Source: an uncultured Erythrobacter sp. (GTDB taxonomy: Bacteria; Pseudomonadota; Alphaproteobacteria; Sphingomonadales; Sphingomonadaceae). From it: a stretch of 64,000 nucleotides of DNA. Positions 28,591 to 37,593 of this stretch are shown here, in pieces (position 1 is the stretch's first letter; each line of letters opens with the position of its first letter). The position numbers were made by a program, and so were the translations under genes. The DNA lies in contig CANMSD010000001.1 of the NCBI GenBank assembly GCA_947500645.1, forward strand, positions 1,054,001 to 1,118,000, read 5' to 3'. The notes beneath the pieces were generated by a model that was not told where the DNA came from, made no database searches, and was given only the letters and a program-made list of their open reading frames with translations.

Positions 28591-30615
28591 CTAGTTCGGG
28601 CGCGGCACTTTCAGCGCGAAGCAGGTGCCCTTGCCTGGCTGCGACCGGATTGCCAGATCGTGTCCAGGCGATGCTGCGAACTCCTGCACCAGCGCCAAGC
28701 CAAGTCCTTGCCCTTCGCTGTCGTCGCCTTTGGCATAGGCGCGGGTCAGCGTTGCGAGTTGCTCCTCGCGCATTCCGGTCCCGTCATCGATCACTCGCAT
28801 GATGACATGATCTTTGCGTGCTTGAGCCGCGATCATAACCTTGCGTGGCGAAGCATGTTTAAGCGCATTGGAAACCAGATTGCTGACCGCACGCATCAGC
28901 GCGACGGGATCGGTATAAACCTGAACATCGCTCGGCCGAATGCGCAGCTCTACCTCTCTAGATTCCGCCTCAGTGCGGAACATGGCGGCGCAATTGTCGA
29001 GAACCACCGAAGCAGGGAAGCTTTCGGCTCCCTCATCCGGCTTCTCGCCCGCGAGCGCCCTATCCTCGGGTGTGCTTTCGGCCAATCCTGTCGCCGTGAC
29101 CGCCTCAAGATAGTCCAGCGCGGCGGCGAGTTTGCCCGACGCCTCATCATCGCTGCTTGCGAGCCGCTGGAGGCCCTGCCGCAGCGATATCATCGGTTGT
29201 TGAAGGTCGTGCGTGGTCGAGGCCAATCGTGCGCGCATCGCCTCTGCCTTGTCTCGCGCTGCGTCATAGCGAGAGCGGCTTTGCTGGAGCTGTTCAGCGA
29301 GTTGGAGCTTCTCTCGCGTCACGGCCACCTCAGCCTCAAGTGATCGGTTGAGGTCACGCTGCATCGCCAGCATACGCACCAGGATTGCAATGAAGAAGGC
29401 GAGCGCTTCGAACAGCAAGGTGGCATGGAAGTAATCGAGTGCAACCGTCAGCGCGAGCGATCCGGGAAACGCCAAGACCGCGGCCATAAAGGCGATCGTG
29501 GTCGCCAATGCCAGAGTGCCCAGCAGGAATGGCAGCGCGCCCAGGACTCGATCGCGCCATGCTCCGATGCCAACGACAACGTATGCGAGTGCCGCAATCG
29601 GGACAGCGCCAACGATCATCGTCTGCGGTCCCGAATTGCGCCAGAAAAACGCAGCGGCAATCGCCAGCACTCCGAGCAAAGCCTGCAAGGCGCTGATCGA
29701 GCGCGCCAGCTTTGGTCTACGGTGCGGCAACTCGGCAAAGAGCTTTGCAAAATGCAGAGCCGCAATCGCCATCACGGGCAGAAGGACGAAGTTCAACGGC
29801 TGATAGAGCCAAGCCGCTTCCGGAAAAACGAAGCGGTGCAAATAGCCCTCGTTGTTGGCGACAAACATCGCGCCGGTGAACGCATATGCGGCGAACCCAA
29901 GCGCGAGCCTCCGCCCGACAAGCCGTCCCATGACGAGCGCCACCAATGCTAGCGCCAGGATCGCGCCATTGATCGTCCAATTGAACCGCGCCTCTTGCAT
30001 ATGCGCTGTCCGCATCCGCTCCGGCGTCGCGAACGTCAGCGGCAACCAGGTCCCTGTCGACGAACGCATGCCGACCAGGATTTCGGCAGTTTCGCCAGCC
30101 TCCATCTCAAGTGGTGCGACAAGATATTGGCTAACCACCGGGCGCGCATCGAACGGTATCTCTCCATCGGCGCTTAGCAATGTCTGGGAAATGGTCGCAC
30201 TACCCACTTTCGCGACCAGCAATTCGTCAACGAAGGGGCGCTGGACATCGATCATCCACTCGCCCGCTCGCCCGCTGTCGTTGCGCACGTTGGTCAGCAA
30301 CCAAAGCGATCCATCCAGCTCGCCAAAGTCGATCCAAGCGTTGGTCACTGCCTGGAATTCATCGCGCCGTTTAAGCGCAGCTTCCGCGTTCAGATTTTGC
30401 TCGTCGGTGATCAGGTATTGAATATTGCCAAAAGTTTGCGCGTGATTGTTGCCGTGCGGAAGAACGATCACGTGCTCGCCTGCGACGGGTTCGATCTGAG
30501 CGCTCGACTGTGTTTGGGCAAATACCAATTCGCCCGAAGCCAGAGCCATGACGCAAGCGAACAGTGCGAGAATTGCGCAGCTCAAAGCGCGCGAAAGAGA
30601 GCCTCCGAAAGTCAT
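28591..30615 (-). CDS. Sensor histidine kinase with periplasmic and 7TM (7TMR-DISM-like) sensor
   Basis: 674 residues from the ATG at 30615. Order: signal peptide, periplasmic domain (about 40-195, DISMED2-like), seven or more membrane helices (about 210-415), coiled coil, HisKA-type dimerisation helix with the phospho-His in STTHDLQQP (about residue 469), and the ATPase domain with DDGTGM (G1) and GQGLGLALV (G2). Senses an unknown envelope or extracellular ligand and should phosphorylate the regulator encoded 94 bp upstream. Palindrome copy B lies 34 bases before its start, so the kinase appears to be part of its own regulon. Confidence 0.92.
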   Translation of the reverse strand: MTFGGSLSRALSCAILALFACVMALASGELVFAQTQSSAQIEPVAGEHVIVLPHGNNHAQTFGNIQYLITDEQNLNAEAALKRRDEFQAVTNAWIDFGELDGSLWLLTNVRNDSGRAGEWMIDVQRPFVDELLVAKVGSATISQTLLSADGEIPFDARPVVSQYLVAPLEMEAGETAEILVGMRSSTGTWLPLTFATPERMRTAHMQEARFNWTINGAILALALVALVMGRLVGRRLALGFAAYAFTGAMFVANNEGYLHRFVFPEAAWLYQPLNFVLLPVMAIAALHFAKLFAELPHRRPKLARSISALQALLGVLAIAAAFFWRNSGPQTMIVGAVPIAALAYVVVGIGAWRDRVLGALPFLLGTLALATTIAFMAAVLAFPGSLALTVALDYFHATLLFEALAFFIAILVRMLAMQRDLNRSLEAEVAVTREKLQLAEQLQQSRSRYDAARDKAEAMRARLASTTHDLQQPMISLRQGLQRLASSDDEASGKLAAALDYLEAVTATGLAESTPEDRALAGEKPDEGAESFPASVVLDNCAAMFRTEAESREVELRIRPSDVQVYTDPVALMRAVSNLVSNALKHASPRKVMIAAQARKDHVIMRVIDDGTGMREEQLATLTRAYAKGDDSEGQGLGLALVQEFAASPGHDLAIRSQPGKGTCFALKVPRPN

Positions 30616-30649
30616 GCGCACAAACTACGCTGCGCCCGTCCGCCCCAAT

Positions 30650-30667
30650 ATGGGGTCGATCCCCCAT
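30650..30667. promoter_or_regulatory. Operator copy B, ATGGGG-N6-CCCCAT
   Basis: ATGGGGTCGATCCCCCAT, both arms perfect, 34 bp before the histidine-kinase ATG and in the gap after the response-regulator stop. Confidence 0.75.
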
Positions 30668-30709
30668 TCATCCTCGCGCAAGGTTTTGACAGGAGCTCCG
30701 CACACACCC

Positions 30710-31342
30710 TCACAATTGCGAATGCTCATCAAGCAAGCCCTCGCGCAACGCATGAACCAGCAAAGCCGAAACCGAATTCACACCCAATTTCGCCATCAGG
30801 CTCGCACGATGCTTCTCAACTGTCTTCGGACTAATGAATAGCTTCTCACCAATCGCCACATTCTGGTGACCAGCAGCAATCAGCGCCAGGACTTCGCGTT
30901 CGCGCGCGGTCAGTTGTTCGCGGTCAGGCTCTGCTTCGAGCTTGTCCAACACCTCCTGCGCGACAAATTTACCGCCAGCCAAAATCTCCGTGAAGCCGCG
31001 CTGCATCTCTTCAGGCTCGGCGCTCTTCAGGAATAGGCCATCGACGCCCGCGGCAAGCCAGTCCGCCAGCATTCCGGTCGCGGTAAAGCCCGTTACAACC
31101 GCGACCTTTGTATCGGGCGACCAGCGCCGCACCTCACCATAGACTTGCACCCCGCGCGCGAGCGGCATGGCAGCATCGAGTAGCAGCAGGTCTGGCTTGT
31201 GCTCCTTAACCAACGCGATCGTCTCGATCCCGTTCTCAGCCTCAGCAACCAGCTCGACCGTGCTGATTGCCCCTAAGATGTCGGCCAGCGAGCGGCGAAC
31301 GATCGCATGGTCATCAGCAATGATAGCCCTAAATTCCATCAT
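30710..31342 (-). CDS. NarL/LuxR-family response regulator
   Basis: 210 residues. Receiver domain 1-120 with acidic pair D10/D11, phosphoacceptor Asp56 (LLLLDAAMP) and Lys about 106 (FLKSAEP); LuxR-type HTH at about 143-205 (LTAREREVLALIAAGHQNVAIGEKLFISPKTVEKHRASLMAKLG). Such regulators bind inverted repeats as dimers when phosphorylated. It is the only transcription factor in the block, and palindrome copy C lies 37 bp before its start, so it is the best candidate for the protein that binds the ATGGGG-N6-CCCCAT sites, including its own. Confidence 0.94.
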   Translation of the reverse strand: MMEFRAIIADDHAIVRRSLADILGAISTVELVAEAENGIETIALVKEHKPDLLLLDAAMPLARGVQVYGEVRRWSPDTKVAVVTGFTATGMLADWLAAGVDGLFLKSAEPEEMQRGFTEILAGGKFVAQEVLDKLEAEPDREQLTAREREVLALIAAGHQNVAIGEKLFISPKTVEKHRASLMAKLGVNSVSALLVHALREGLLDEHSQL

Positions 31343-31379
31343 TCATACTTCCCGCCCTGAAGATGAACACACCCAGACA

Positions 31380-31397
31380 TTGGGGTATTCGCCCCAT
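31380..31397. promoter_or_regulatory. Operator copy C, shared by divergent genes
   Basis: TTGGGGTATTCGCCCCAT: one mismatch in the outermost base of the left arm. It is 37 bp before the response-regulator ATG (minus strand) and 80 bp before the secreted-protein ATG at 31478 (plus strand), so it may serve both. Confidence 0.7.
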
Positions 31398-31477
31398 ACA
31401 TGTTACCCTGCTTAAAACGCAAACAGGTCGCAGGAGGACAGACACAATCGTCTGATCCACTGAATGGGGAAGTGATC

Positions 31478-32161
31478 ATGAGCAATAGCTTCAAGATGAT
31501 GAGTGCGGCACTGTTGGCAGGAGCGATGGTCGTCACCTCCACACCGGCTGACGCAGGTCGAAACAGCGGCAGCTCAAAAGGCTCGGCAAGCGGCAAGGCG
31601 AACACGAACAACACGAAGGGCAAAGGCAAAGTTAAGGCGAGCACCAGCCGTGCCGCTTCGCCCAAGAAACGCACGAAGAATTCCAGCAAGGCGCCAAAGG
31701 TGGGTTCAAACGCTCAGAGCGGATACACCACCAGCATCAAGGGCAAAGAGCGTTTAGTAAACGCCGGCAATGTTTTCGGCGGCCAAGGGCGACAACGTGA
31801 GGCGACTGCATCGCAAACCATGCCGAGCGGTAGCAACCCGTTTGCCAGTACTTCCGGCGGATCGAACTCGGCACAGGCTGGGCCATCAAACCGCAATGCA
31901 ACCGCGACGCAGGCGTTCGGTGGATCAGGCGGCAATGCTGCCACCAATCGTAAAGCAAAAGCGTCTGACGTTATCGGTCGCAGCAACCCGTTCGCTTCGA
32001 CATCCGGACGTCGCGATAGCCAACCGCCTCCCGGCATTGTAAACAACTTGCTCGGCTTTTTCGGCGGCGGAGGGTCCGGCGGCGCCAGCGTCAGCAAAGG
32101 CGCAATAGATCGGGGCAACCTTGCCCGGAAAGATCGCGGCAAAGGCGATGGCAACTCCTGA
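31478..32161 (+). CDS. Secreted Ser/Gly/Asn/Lys-rich low-complexity protein
   Basis: 227 residues from the ATG at 31478; the upstream in-frame codons precede the signal peptide (SFKMMSAALLAGAMVV...PADA, cleavage about 26). The mature chain is basic and low in complexity, with two copies of SNPFASTSG about 45 residues apart and a Gly-rich tail. No Cys and no known domain. It looks like an extracellular or surface structural protein. Divergent from the response regulator across palindrome copy C; followed by a strong hairpin terminator. Confidence 0.72.
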   Translation: MSNSFKMMSAALLAGAMVVTSTPADAGRNSGSSKGSASGKANTNNTKGKGKVKASTSRAASPKKRTKNSSKAPKVGSNAQSGYTTSIKGKERLVNAGNVFGGQGRQREATASQTMPSGSNPFASTSGGSNSAQAGPSNRNATATQAFGGSGGNAATNRKAKASDVIGRSNPFASTSGRRDSQPPPGIVNNLLGFFGGGGSGGASVSKGAIDRGNLARKDRGKGDGNS

Positions 32162-32193
32162 TCACCTTCCCTTTCGCAATTCGTACAAAGAAC

Positions 32194-32226
32194 AAGGGAC
32201 GGGTCGTAACGGCTCGTCCCTTTTCT
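32194..32226. terminator. Rho-independent terminator, probably bidirectional
   Basis: Stem of about 12 pairs (AAGGGACGGGTC with GGCTCGTCCCTT, loop GTAAC) followed by TTTTCTT on the plus strand and preceded by As for the minus strand. It lies between two convergent genes, the secreted protein and the LamG-like lipoprotein, and would end both transcripts. Confidence 0.8.
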
Positions 32227-32264
32227 TATGGGCTCGTTCGATCAGAACGAACATCTCCGTGCGG

Positions 32265-32954
32265 TCACTCGCCTATAATCACCGTGCGATTGATGAAGTC
32301 GCTAATGAGCTTTAGCGCATCGACATCGGGATGAGCCGGCTCGTCTGCCACATCGCGCCGCGCGAATTGAGCGAGGGAAGCATCTTCAACCGCGACGCTC
32401 CAGATTCTCAAGCCACCGATCAGCCCAGTGAACGCATCGCCGCTATCGTCGGCCGAACCGATGTAAAGTCCGTTGGACGGCAGGCTTTCAAAAGTGATCG
32501 GCAAGTCCGCGACATATTCAAGATCGACCAGAAGGCGAACTGAGTCGCCGTAATCGACGAGCGCCACATGATGCAGCTCGTCATCGGTGAAATCGAATGG
32601 CGCCGCTTCCAGCATGTCATCTGATGCTATCAGGATTCCGTCACGTTCAGCCGATATCGCGATCAGATATGATGCCCCTTCAGTACCGTAGTTGGAAAGG
32701 ACAACAGGATCGAAGTCTGGCACCTCATTCCATTGCGGTTGCACCCAGAACTCGATGGTCGATTGTTCGTTCGGTGCCAGTTTGGGATCTGGATCGAACG
32801 CTAAAGTCTCAGAGCCGTCTAGCTTCAGGATATCGATCTCATAACCGCCTTCGGCTTCCACCATGTCGGTTTCCAGACCTCCGCCGCACGCGCCTAGAGT
32901 GACGATGGCGATGCCCAGCATCGCGCTAGCCATTACTGATTTGGTCTTGGACAT
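32265..32954 (-). CDS. LamG/concanavalin-like lipoprotein of the MACPF operon
   Basis: 229 residues from the ATG at 32954 (GGGGAG six bases upstream). Lipoprotein signal with lipobox LGAC (Cys about 23). The mature part has the LamG/laminin-G jelly-roll pattern: STIEFWVQPQWNEV early, HHVALVDYGDSVRLLVDLEYVAD in the middle, NGLYIGSADDSGDAFTGLIGGLRIWSVAV near the end. Such domains bind glycans or proteins. It is the last gene of MACPF2-MACPF1-LamG, 43 bp after MACPF1; it might be an adaptor, chaperone or self-protection factor for the MACPF proteins (inference). Confidence 0.78.
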   Translation of the reverse strand: MSKTKSVMASAMLGIAIVTLGACGGGLETDMVEAEGGYEIDILKLDGSETLAFDPDPKLAPNEQSTIEFWVQPQWNEVPDFDPVVLSNYGTEGASYLIAISAERDGILIASDDMLEAAPFDFTDDELHHVALVDYGDSVRLLVDLEYVADLPITFESLPSNGLYIGSADDSGDAFTGLIGGLRIWSVAVEDASLAQFARRDVADEPAHPDVDALKLISDFINRTVIIGE

Positions 32955-32997
32955 AACGTCTCCCCTGTATGGAATTATTTGGCTTGTGCGATACTGG

Positions 32998-35142
32998 TCA
33001 ACGCACACGCCTCACCTGAGCGACTACCGCAATTTTCGGGTAGTTGGACTTATTGACGACGTAGGCCTTGTGGTCCCAAGTTTTGCCGACCGCCAGATCG
33101 ATGGGCAGGCTAAAGTTGCCTATCCCACCGGTGGCGTAGTCGTCTGTCCCGGCAAAGATGACATGACGTGTGCCGTCCACATCTCCGACCCAACTGAAGC
33201 GCGTGCCGCCAAGTTCCGACCGTTTGCCCTTGATAGTGAGAGAGCGAACCGGAAAGTTCGAATACTGCAGGCCGCTCTTGCAATTGAGGACAAATTCCCT
33301 GCCGCTCCATGGGAGCGCATGGCGAATGGTGCTGCCGCCAGTTGGCGATTTCCCGCCTGCATGGGTCAGCACGATGGATCCTTTGAGTGTCACCTTGCCG
33401 TTGTCTGAAGGAAGCGCTCCATTCATGTCCCGCTCGCAGCGGATCAGAGTGGGGGTCACTGTATAGTGCCGTTCTATCTCGGGCCGCACATCGGTGAGTT
33501 CCTGACCGTATTGAGCAAGATAACTCGCAATTGCCTCGCGCAGTTTAGAGCGTACTTCGGTGTAGACCTCGGGCTCACCCGGAAAATTAAGCGGGCTCAG
33601 CAACTCATGCAAAGGCCGCAAATCAGCCAGAATTGGATAGGGAGTTCCGCTAGCCATCCCTTCCTGGCTGAAACTACCTGTGCCGCCAACCGCTTCGAAA
33701 TTGGTCGACTCAGCCCGCTGCAACTGCTCATTCTGCTCGCGGTTTTCCTCAAATCGACCCGCAGAGATGGAAGCGCCGAACCCTCCAATCGCAAGGCCCG
33801 CGTTGGTGTTAACGTCCTGCGATGCCTGTTCCCAACTCGCAACCGTATTCTCGGTGAACTCGGCTGTCATTTTTGCCGCAGAACCATAGGTCACGGCATA
33901 GGGATAATGCGTGCCAAACCGTTCGATCAGCTCATCGAAACGGTCATACCTGCGCGCATCTTCGACCGCATCGACGAACTCGTCAGACAACCGCACGAAT
34001 GGCTTGTCCAACACAAGGGCGTAGATCTTGTGGCGGGCAAAACCGGCTGCGATTGAGTGAGCCGCACCTTCGCGCATGCCGGTCGTATTGCTTTCTGTGT
34101 AGTCTGCGCCGATCCCTCCAGCAGAGTCTTCCCCTTCGAAACCGACCTTTGCTCCGATGCTGTTTGTGACCGTGCGCTGGTATTCGCGTTCAGTGCGGAT
34201 CAGGTTCGAGTTCGTGACCGATCCCTGCGCGCCTTCCGGAACGAGTTTGAGCCCGAGCGGGACAGTGCGCTTTTCAGTCACGGTGTAGGCGTTCGGGTCT
34301 GCTGCCTGGAACACCCGCGCCTTTGGATTTTGATTTAGCCGAAACAGATCCTGCGCATAGGCATCATAACCTTTTAGGCTGGCATCCACGTTGTCGAGGT
34401 TGCGCTCTATCATCCAGGCGTCAGATGAGGCGACATCGCGCTCGCCCAAGGCATCCGCCTGAGGACGGTAGAAGTTTGTTCCATCAATCCGCAACCGCAC
34501 TCTGCCTGTGCGCGTGACATCGACTTCAATCGCGCGATCAGGACTATTTTCAATCTCATAGCTCTTGCGCTCGCCACCCGGTTTGAAAACCTCGGCAAAG
34601 GGGGTGTCGTCCCGGACTCTCGCAATCAATTCGGCTCCCGGATCAGCTGCGTCCGTTAGAGTTAATCGTGCGCCATCCTCGCTAGCTTCGATCAGATACA
34701 TGCGCGGCGTCACGAAAGTGCCGTGGAGCAGCGACTGATCAAGTGTAGCGCCCGACCCGCTCTCAAAGCCATCGATCACTACTGTTTGATCGAGCGCGAG
34801 CGGCACATCCTGGATCCAAACCCCATCCAGCCGGTAGCGGCAGTCCCCTGCCTCAATAGCCGCGGCGACGTCATCACTGGCATCGACATTTTGCGACGCG
34901 GTTACCCTTGCGCGTGTTACACTAGCGCTGACCACACCGGCTTTGGCGGTTGTGTCGCCACTAGCGTTGGCAAGGCCGCAATCCGTGCTGATCGCTTCAG
35001 CCACCAGTTCAGACTGTTCGGCAAGCGTCACAGGCTCCCCGCTCTCGTTTCCGGCCCCGGTCAGATACTCGTTGCCTGCATAAACAGCGGCGCCCGTGAT
35101 TGCGGTCGCGCCCAATGCGAGTCCAATACGTTTCCAGCTCAT
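32998..35142 (-). CDS. MACPF (perforin-fold) domain protein 1
   Basis: 714 residues. N-terminal hydrophobic anchor or signal (RIGLALGATAITGAAVYA), a domain of about 250 residues shared only with the neighbouring paralogue (CRYRLDGVWIQDVPLALDQ, TFVTPRMYLIEASEDG, FYRPQA), then a MACPF core whose signature is ERFGTHYPYAVTYGSA (FGTHY at 409-413), matching [YWF]-G-T-H-[FY]-x6-G. MACPF proteins oligomerise into pores or act as adhesins. The C-terminal 150 residues differ from the paralogue. Start supported by GGGAG seven bases upstream. Gly-rich stretches in the MACPF region fit membrane-inserting hairpins. Confidence 0.85.
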   Translation of the reverse strand: MSWKRIGLALGATAITGAAVYAGNEYLTGAGNESGEPVTLAEQSELVAEAISTDCGLANASGDTTAKAGVVSASVTRARVTASQNVDASDDVAAAIEAGDCRYRLDGVWIQDVPLALDQTVVIDGFESGSGATLDQSLLHGTFVTPRMYLIEASEDGARLTLTDAADPGAELIARVRDDTPFAEVFKPGGERKSYEIENSPDRAIEVDVTRTGRVRLRIDGTNFYRPQADALGERDVASSDAWMIERNLDNVDASLKGYDAYAQDLFRLNQNPKARVFQAADPNAYTVTEKRTVPLGLKLVPEGAQGSVTNSNLIRTEREYQRTVTNSIGAKVGFEGEDSAGGIGADYTESNTTGMREGAAHSIAAGFARHKIYALVLDKPFVRLSDEFVDAVEDARRYDRFDELIERFGTHYPYAVTYGSAAKMTAEFTENTVASWEQASQDVNTNAGLAIGGFGASISAGRFEENREQNEQLQRAESTNFEAVGGTGSFSQEGMASGTPYPILADLRPLHELLSPLNFPGEPEVYTEVRSKLREAIASYLAQYGQELTDVRPEIERHYTVTPTLIRCERDMNGALPSDNGKVTLKGSIVLTHAGGKSPTGGSTIRHALPWSGREFVLNCKSGLQYSNFPVRSLTIKGKRSELGGTRFSWVGDVDGTRHVIFAGTDDYATGGIGNFSLPIDLAVGKTWDHKAYVVNKSNYPKIAVVAQVRRVR

Positions 35143-35285
35143 AACCCACTCCCTGATCTGAACACTCGGTCAGCGTTTTCGCCGTTCCCTTGTCCTTACC
35201 GCATCAAGCAACCCGGTTGATGCACCGCCCACATGCGGATGTTCATATAATTACCCACTTACATGAACAACGCGTGTCCAGCCCC

Positions 35286-37487
35286 TCACGTCGCAGCGCG
35301 CACCCAGTTATTGCCGTCGCATCGACCGGTCAGCGGCAATCGCTGAATCTCGGTTTCGATAAAGAAGTCATAGATATCGCTTTGATCCTCAAACTGCACC
35401 GTCTCCTTGCGAGTGGCACAGACTGGTATCTGCTCGGACACTTTGATCGACCCGCTCGACTGCCGTTTGATCATCTGATCGTCCCGGTTGGCGTCATTGT
35501 CGCGTAACGAAGACCGATAGTAAAAAGAGTAGTCGTTGATCTCATCCGGGTGCTTTTCAACTGTGTAGGTGGGCACCTTTCCGGGCAGCGCTTTCCAGCT
35601 CTTCGTGCCCTTATCACAATCGAGCTTGAAGCGTTTGCCGACTTTATCTTCCCACTTTGCCAACGTCTTGTTGCCAATTCGTCCTTGCGGGCCCCAGTGA
35701 CGAAAATCGATCCAGCCATATAGGTCGAGTCGCTTTTCTCTCTTTGTCCGAGTGCAAGATATCCGTGTCGGCGTAACCTTGAACTTGCGATTCATCTTGG
35801 CCCGCCGCTGACTCAATTCAGCTTGCGCTTGCGCCATGTAGACGTCGATCTTGGTACGCAACTGCTCGCGTACGTCGGTGTAGATTTCTGGTTCGCCCGG
35901 AAAGTTGAGTGGATTGAGCAATTCATAGATCGGGCGCAGGTCCGCCAAGATCGGAGCCGGAGTGCCTGTCGAATGACCATCGATCGAAGTCCCACCTGTG
36001 CCGCCAACCGCCCGCCAATCCGAGTAGGAGGATTGCTGGAGGTAGGTTTGCGATTCTGACTCGCTCACCTGCCGACCACCGCTCAGGCCAACATTGACAC
36101 CTTTGATAGCCGCTTGCGCATTGGCGCTCACACCCTGCGATTTGGCTTGCCAGTCGCTGACAGTTTCTTCGCTGAATTCGGTGATCGCGAGGCCCGCAGA
36201 CCCATAAGCGATGGCATAGGGATAATGCGTGCCGAACCGCTCGATCAACTCGTCATAACGCCCGCGCCGTCGTGCATCTTCAACCGCGATGACGAACTCT
36301 TTCGACAGCCGAACGAAGGGCTCATCAAGCACGACTGTAAAGGATTTGTGCCGCGTCAGACCATGCATCACAGAGTTGGCATGCGCGCTCATCATCCCCT
36401 TTGTTTGGCTTTGCGTATATTTCGCGCCGACTCCCGGTTTGTTAATGCCGGTCGCCTTATCTTGACCGCCACCAACCTTTGCGCCGACGGACCAGCTGAC
36501 TGTACGCTGGAACTCCTGTTGTGAGCGCATAATGGAACTGGTCACCAATGTCCCACTGATGATCTCTGGCAGCAGCCGATACCCAACCGGGACGACGCGC
36601 GCTTCTTCAATTGCATAGTCAGAAGCGTTGGGCATATCGAAGATATCGCTCAGGCCGTTGTTACCTAGATTCCACATATCCTGAGTAACAATGTTATACC
36701 CTTGGCGGGTCGAACCGAGATTCATGATTGCACGGTCAATCATCCAGGGATCGTTGCTGCTCACCTCTTCTGGATTCAGGTCTTTGGGTGCGGGCCGGTA
36801 GAAATTGCTATTGCCAATGCGAATGCGAACTGTGCCAGCGATTGGCATGTCGACCTCGATCAGTCCTGCATCGTCATTGGGGCTTATCCCAGCAAGGCGG
36901 TATTCCTTCACCTGCCCGGCGCTCTTGAAAATGTCCGTGAGCGGATTGGTGTTTACCGCTTCCGCGATCATAATCTCGCCATTGCCGCGGCCATTGCGAA
37001 TGTTCAGTGACTGGCCATCGTCGGAGGCGTCAATCAACATCACCTCTGGCGTGACATAGGTGGAATGCATCAGGTCGGGGTCGCCCATGCGATTGTCGAA
37101 ATCGCTGAATTCCTCCGGCGTCACGCTCTTGTCGAGCGCCAGCGGCATATCCTCAACCCACACTCCATCGATGCGTAGGCGGCAATCCCCCGCTTGGACA
37201 AGGACATCGACATCGGCGTCAGCTGGAATCGGTTCCGAGGCGATAACCCGTGCGCGGCTGACGCTAATCGCGAGGGCGGTATACTTGTCCTCACGTTGCG
37301 CATCAGCGTTGTTCTTTAGTCCGCAATCTGTCGCCTGCGCTTCTTGAGCAAGTACATCCGTAACCGCCAGTTCGATTGGTTCATTCTCACCGACAGAATC
37401 GAACGCAAGATACTGATTCACAGCATAAATTCCTGCACCGGTGATTGCGGTTGCACATAGTGCCAATGCGATGCGCATCTTAAGCAT
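35286..37487 (-). CDS. MACPF (perforin-fold) domain protein 2
   Basis: 733 residues from the ATG at 37487, preceded by GAGGGGGGAAGTC; five further in-frame codons upstream lack this spacing. It shares with protein 1 an N-terminal anchor (CATAITGAGIYAVNQYL), the DCRLRIDGVWVEDMPLALD block, TYVTPEVMLIDASDDG, FYRPAP and the MACPF signature ERFGTHYPYAIAYGSA (FGTHY at 418-422). The C-terminal part after about 600 is unrelated to protein 1 and rich in Lys, Arg and Trp. First gene of the operon; palindrome copy D lies 63 bp upstream. 143 bp separate it from protein 1. Confidence 0.85.
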   Translation of the reverse strand: MLKMRIALALCATAITGAGIYAVNQYLAFDSVGENEPIELAVTDVLAQEAQATDCGLKNNADAQREDKYTALAISVSRARVIASEPIPADADVDVLVQAGDCRLRIDGVWVEDMPLALDKSVTPEEFSDFDNRMGDPDLMHSTYVTPEVMLIDASDDGQSLNIRNGRGNGEIMIAEAVNTNPLTDIFKSAGQVKEYRLAGISPNDDAGLIEVDMPIAGTVRIRIGNSNFYRPAPKDLNPEEVSSNDPWMIDRAIMNLGSTRQGYNIVTQDMWNLGNNGLSDIFDMPNASDYAIEEARVVPVGYRLLPEIISGTLVTSSIMRSQQEFQRTVSWSVGAKVGGGQDKATGINKPGVGAKYTQSQTKGMMSAHANSVMHGLTRHKSFTVVLDEPFVRLSKEFVIAVEDARRRGRYDELIERFGTHYPYAIAYGSAGLAITEFSEETVSDWQAKSQGVSANAQAAIKGVNVGLSGGRQVSESESQTYLQQSSYSDWRAVGGTGGTSIDGHSTGTPAPILADLRPIYELLNPLNFPGEPEIYTDVREQLRTKIDVYMAQAQAELSQRRAKMNRKFKVTPTRISCTRTKREKRLDLYGWIDFRHWGPQGRIGNKTLAKWEDKVGKRFKLDCDKGTKSWKALPGKVPTYTVEKHPDEINDYSFYYRSSLRDNDANRDDQMIKRQSSGSIKVSEQIPVCATRKETVQFEDQSDIYDFFIETEIQRLPLTGRCDGNNWVRAAT

Positions 37488-37550
37488 GACTTCCCCCCTC
37501 AAGGTTCGATTTCAATGCTGGAAAGCTACGCGACCCGATATGTTGGAGGC

Positions 37551-37568
37551 ATGGGGTGGATTCCCCAT
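37551..37568. promoter_or_regulatory. Operator copy D, ATGGGG-N6-CCCCAT
   Basis: ATGGGGTGGATTCCCCAT, perfect arms, 63 bp before the MACPF2 ATG. It is 25 bp from copy E, which faces the opposite gene, so the divergent MACPF operon and the secreted-protein gene each have a site. Confidence 0.75.
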
Positions 37569-37593
37569 CGTTGTCCCCCGTCCCTGTTCTAAC

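Noticed and set aside
35143..35285. Sixth palindrome between the two MACPF genes
   Set aside because: Only weak dyads (GTTCAT...ATGAAC, CATCAA...TTGATG) are present; no ATGGGG/CCCCAT arms, consistent with one operon from operator D.
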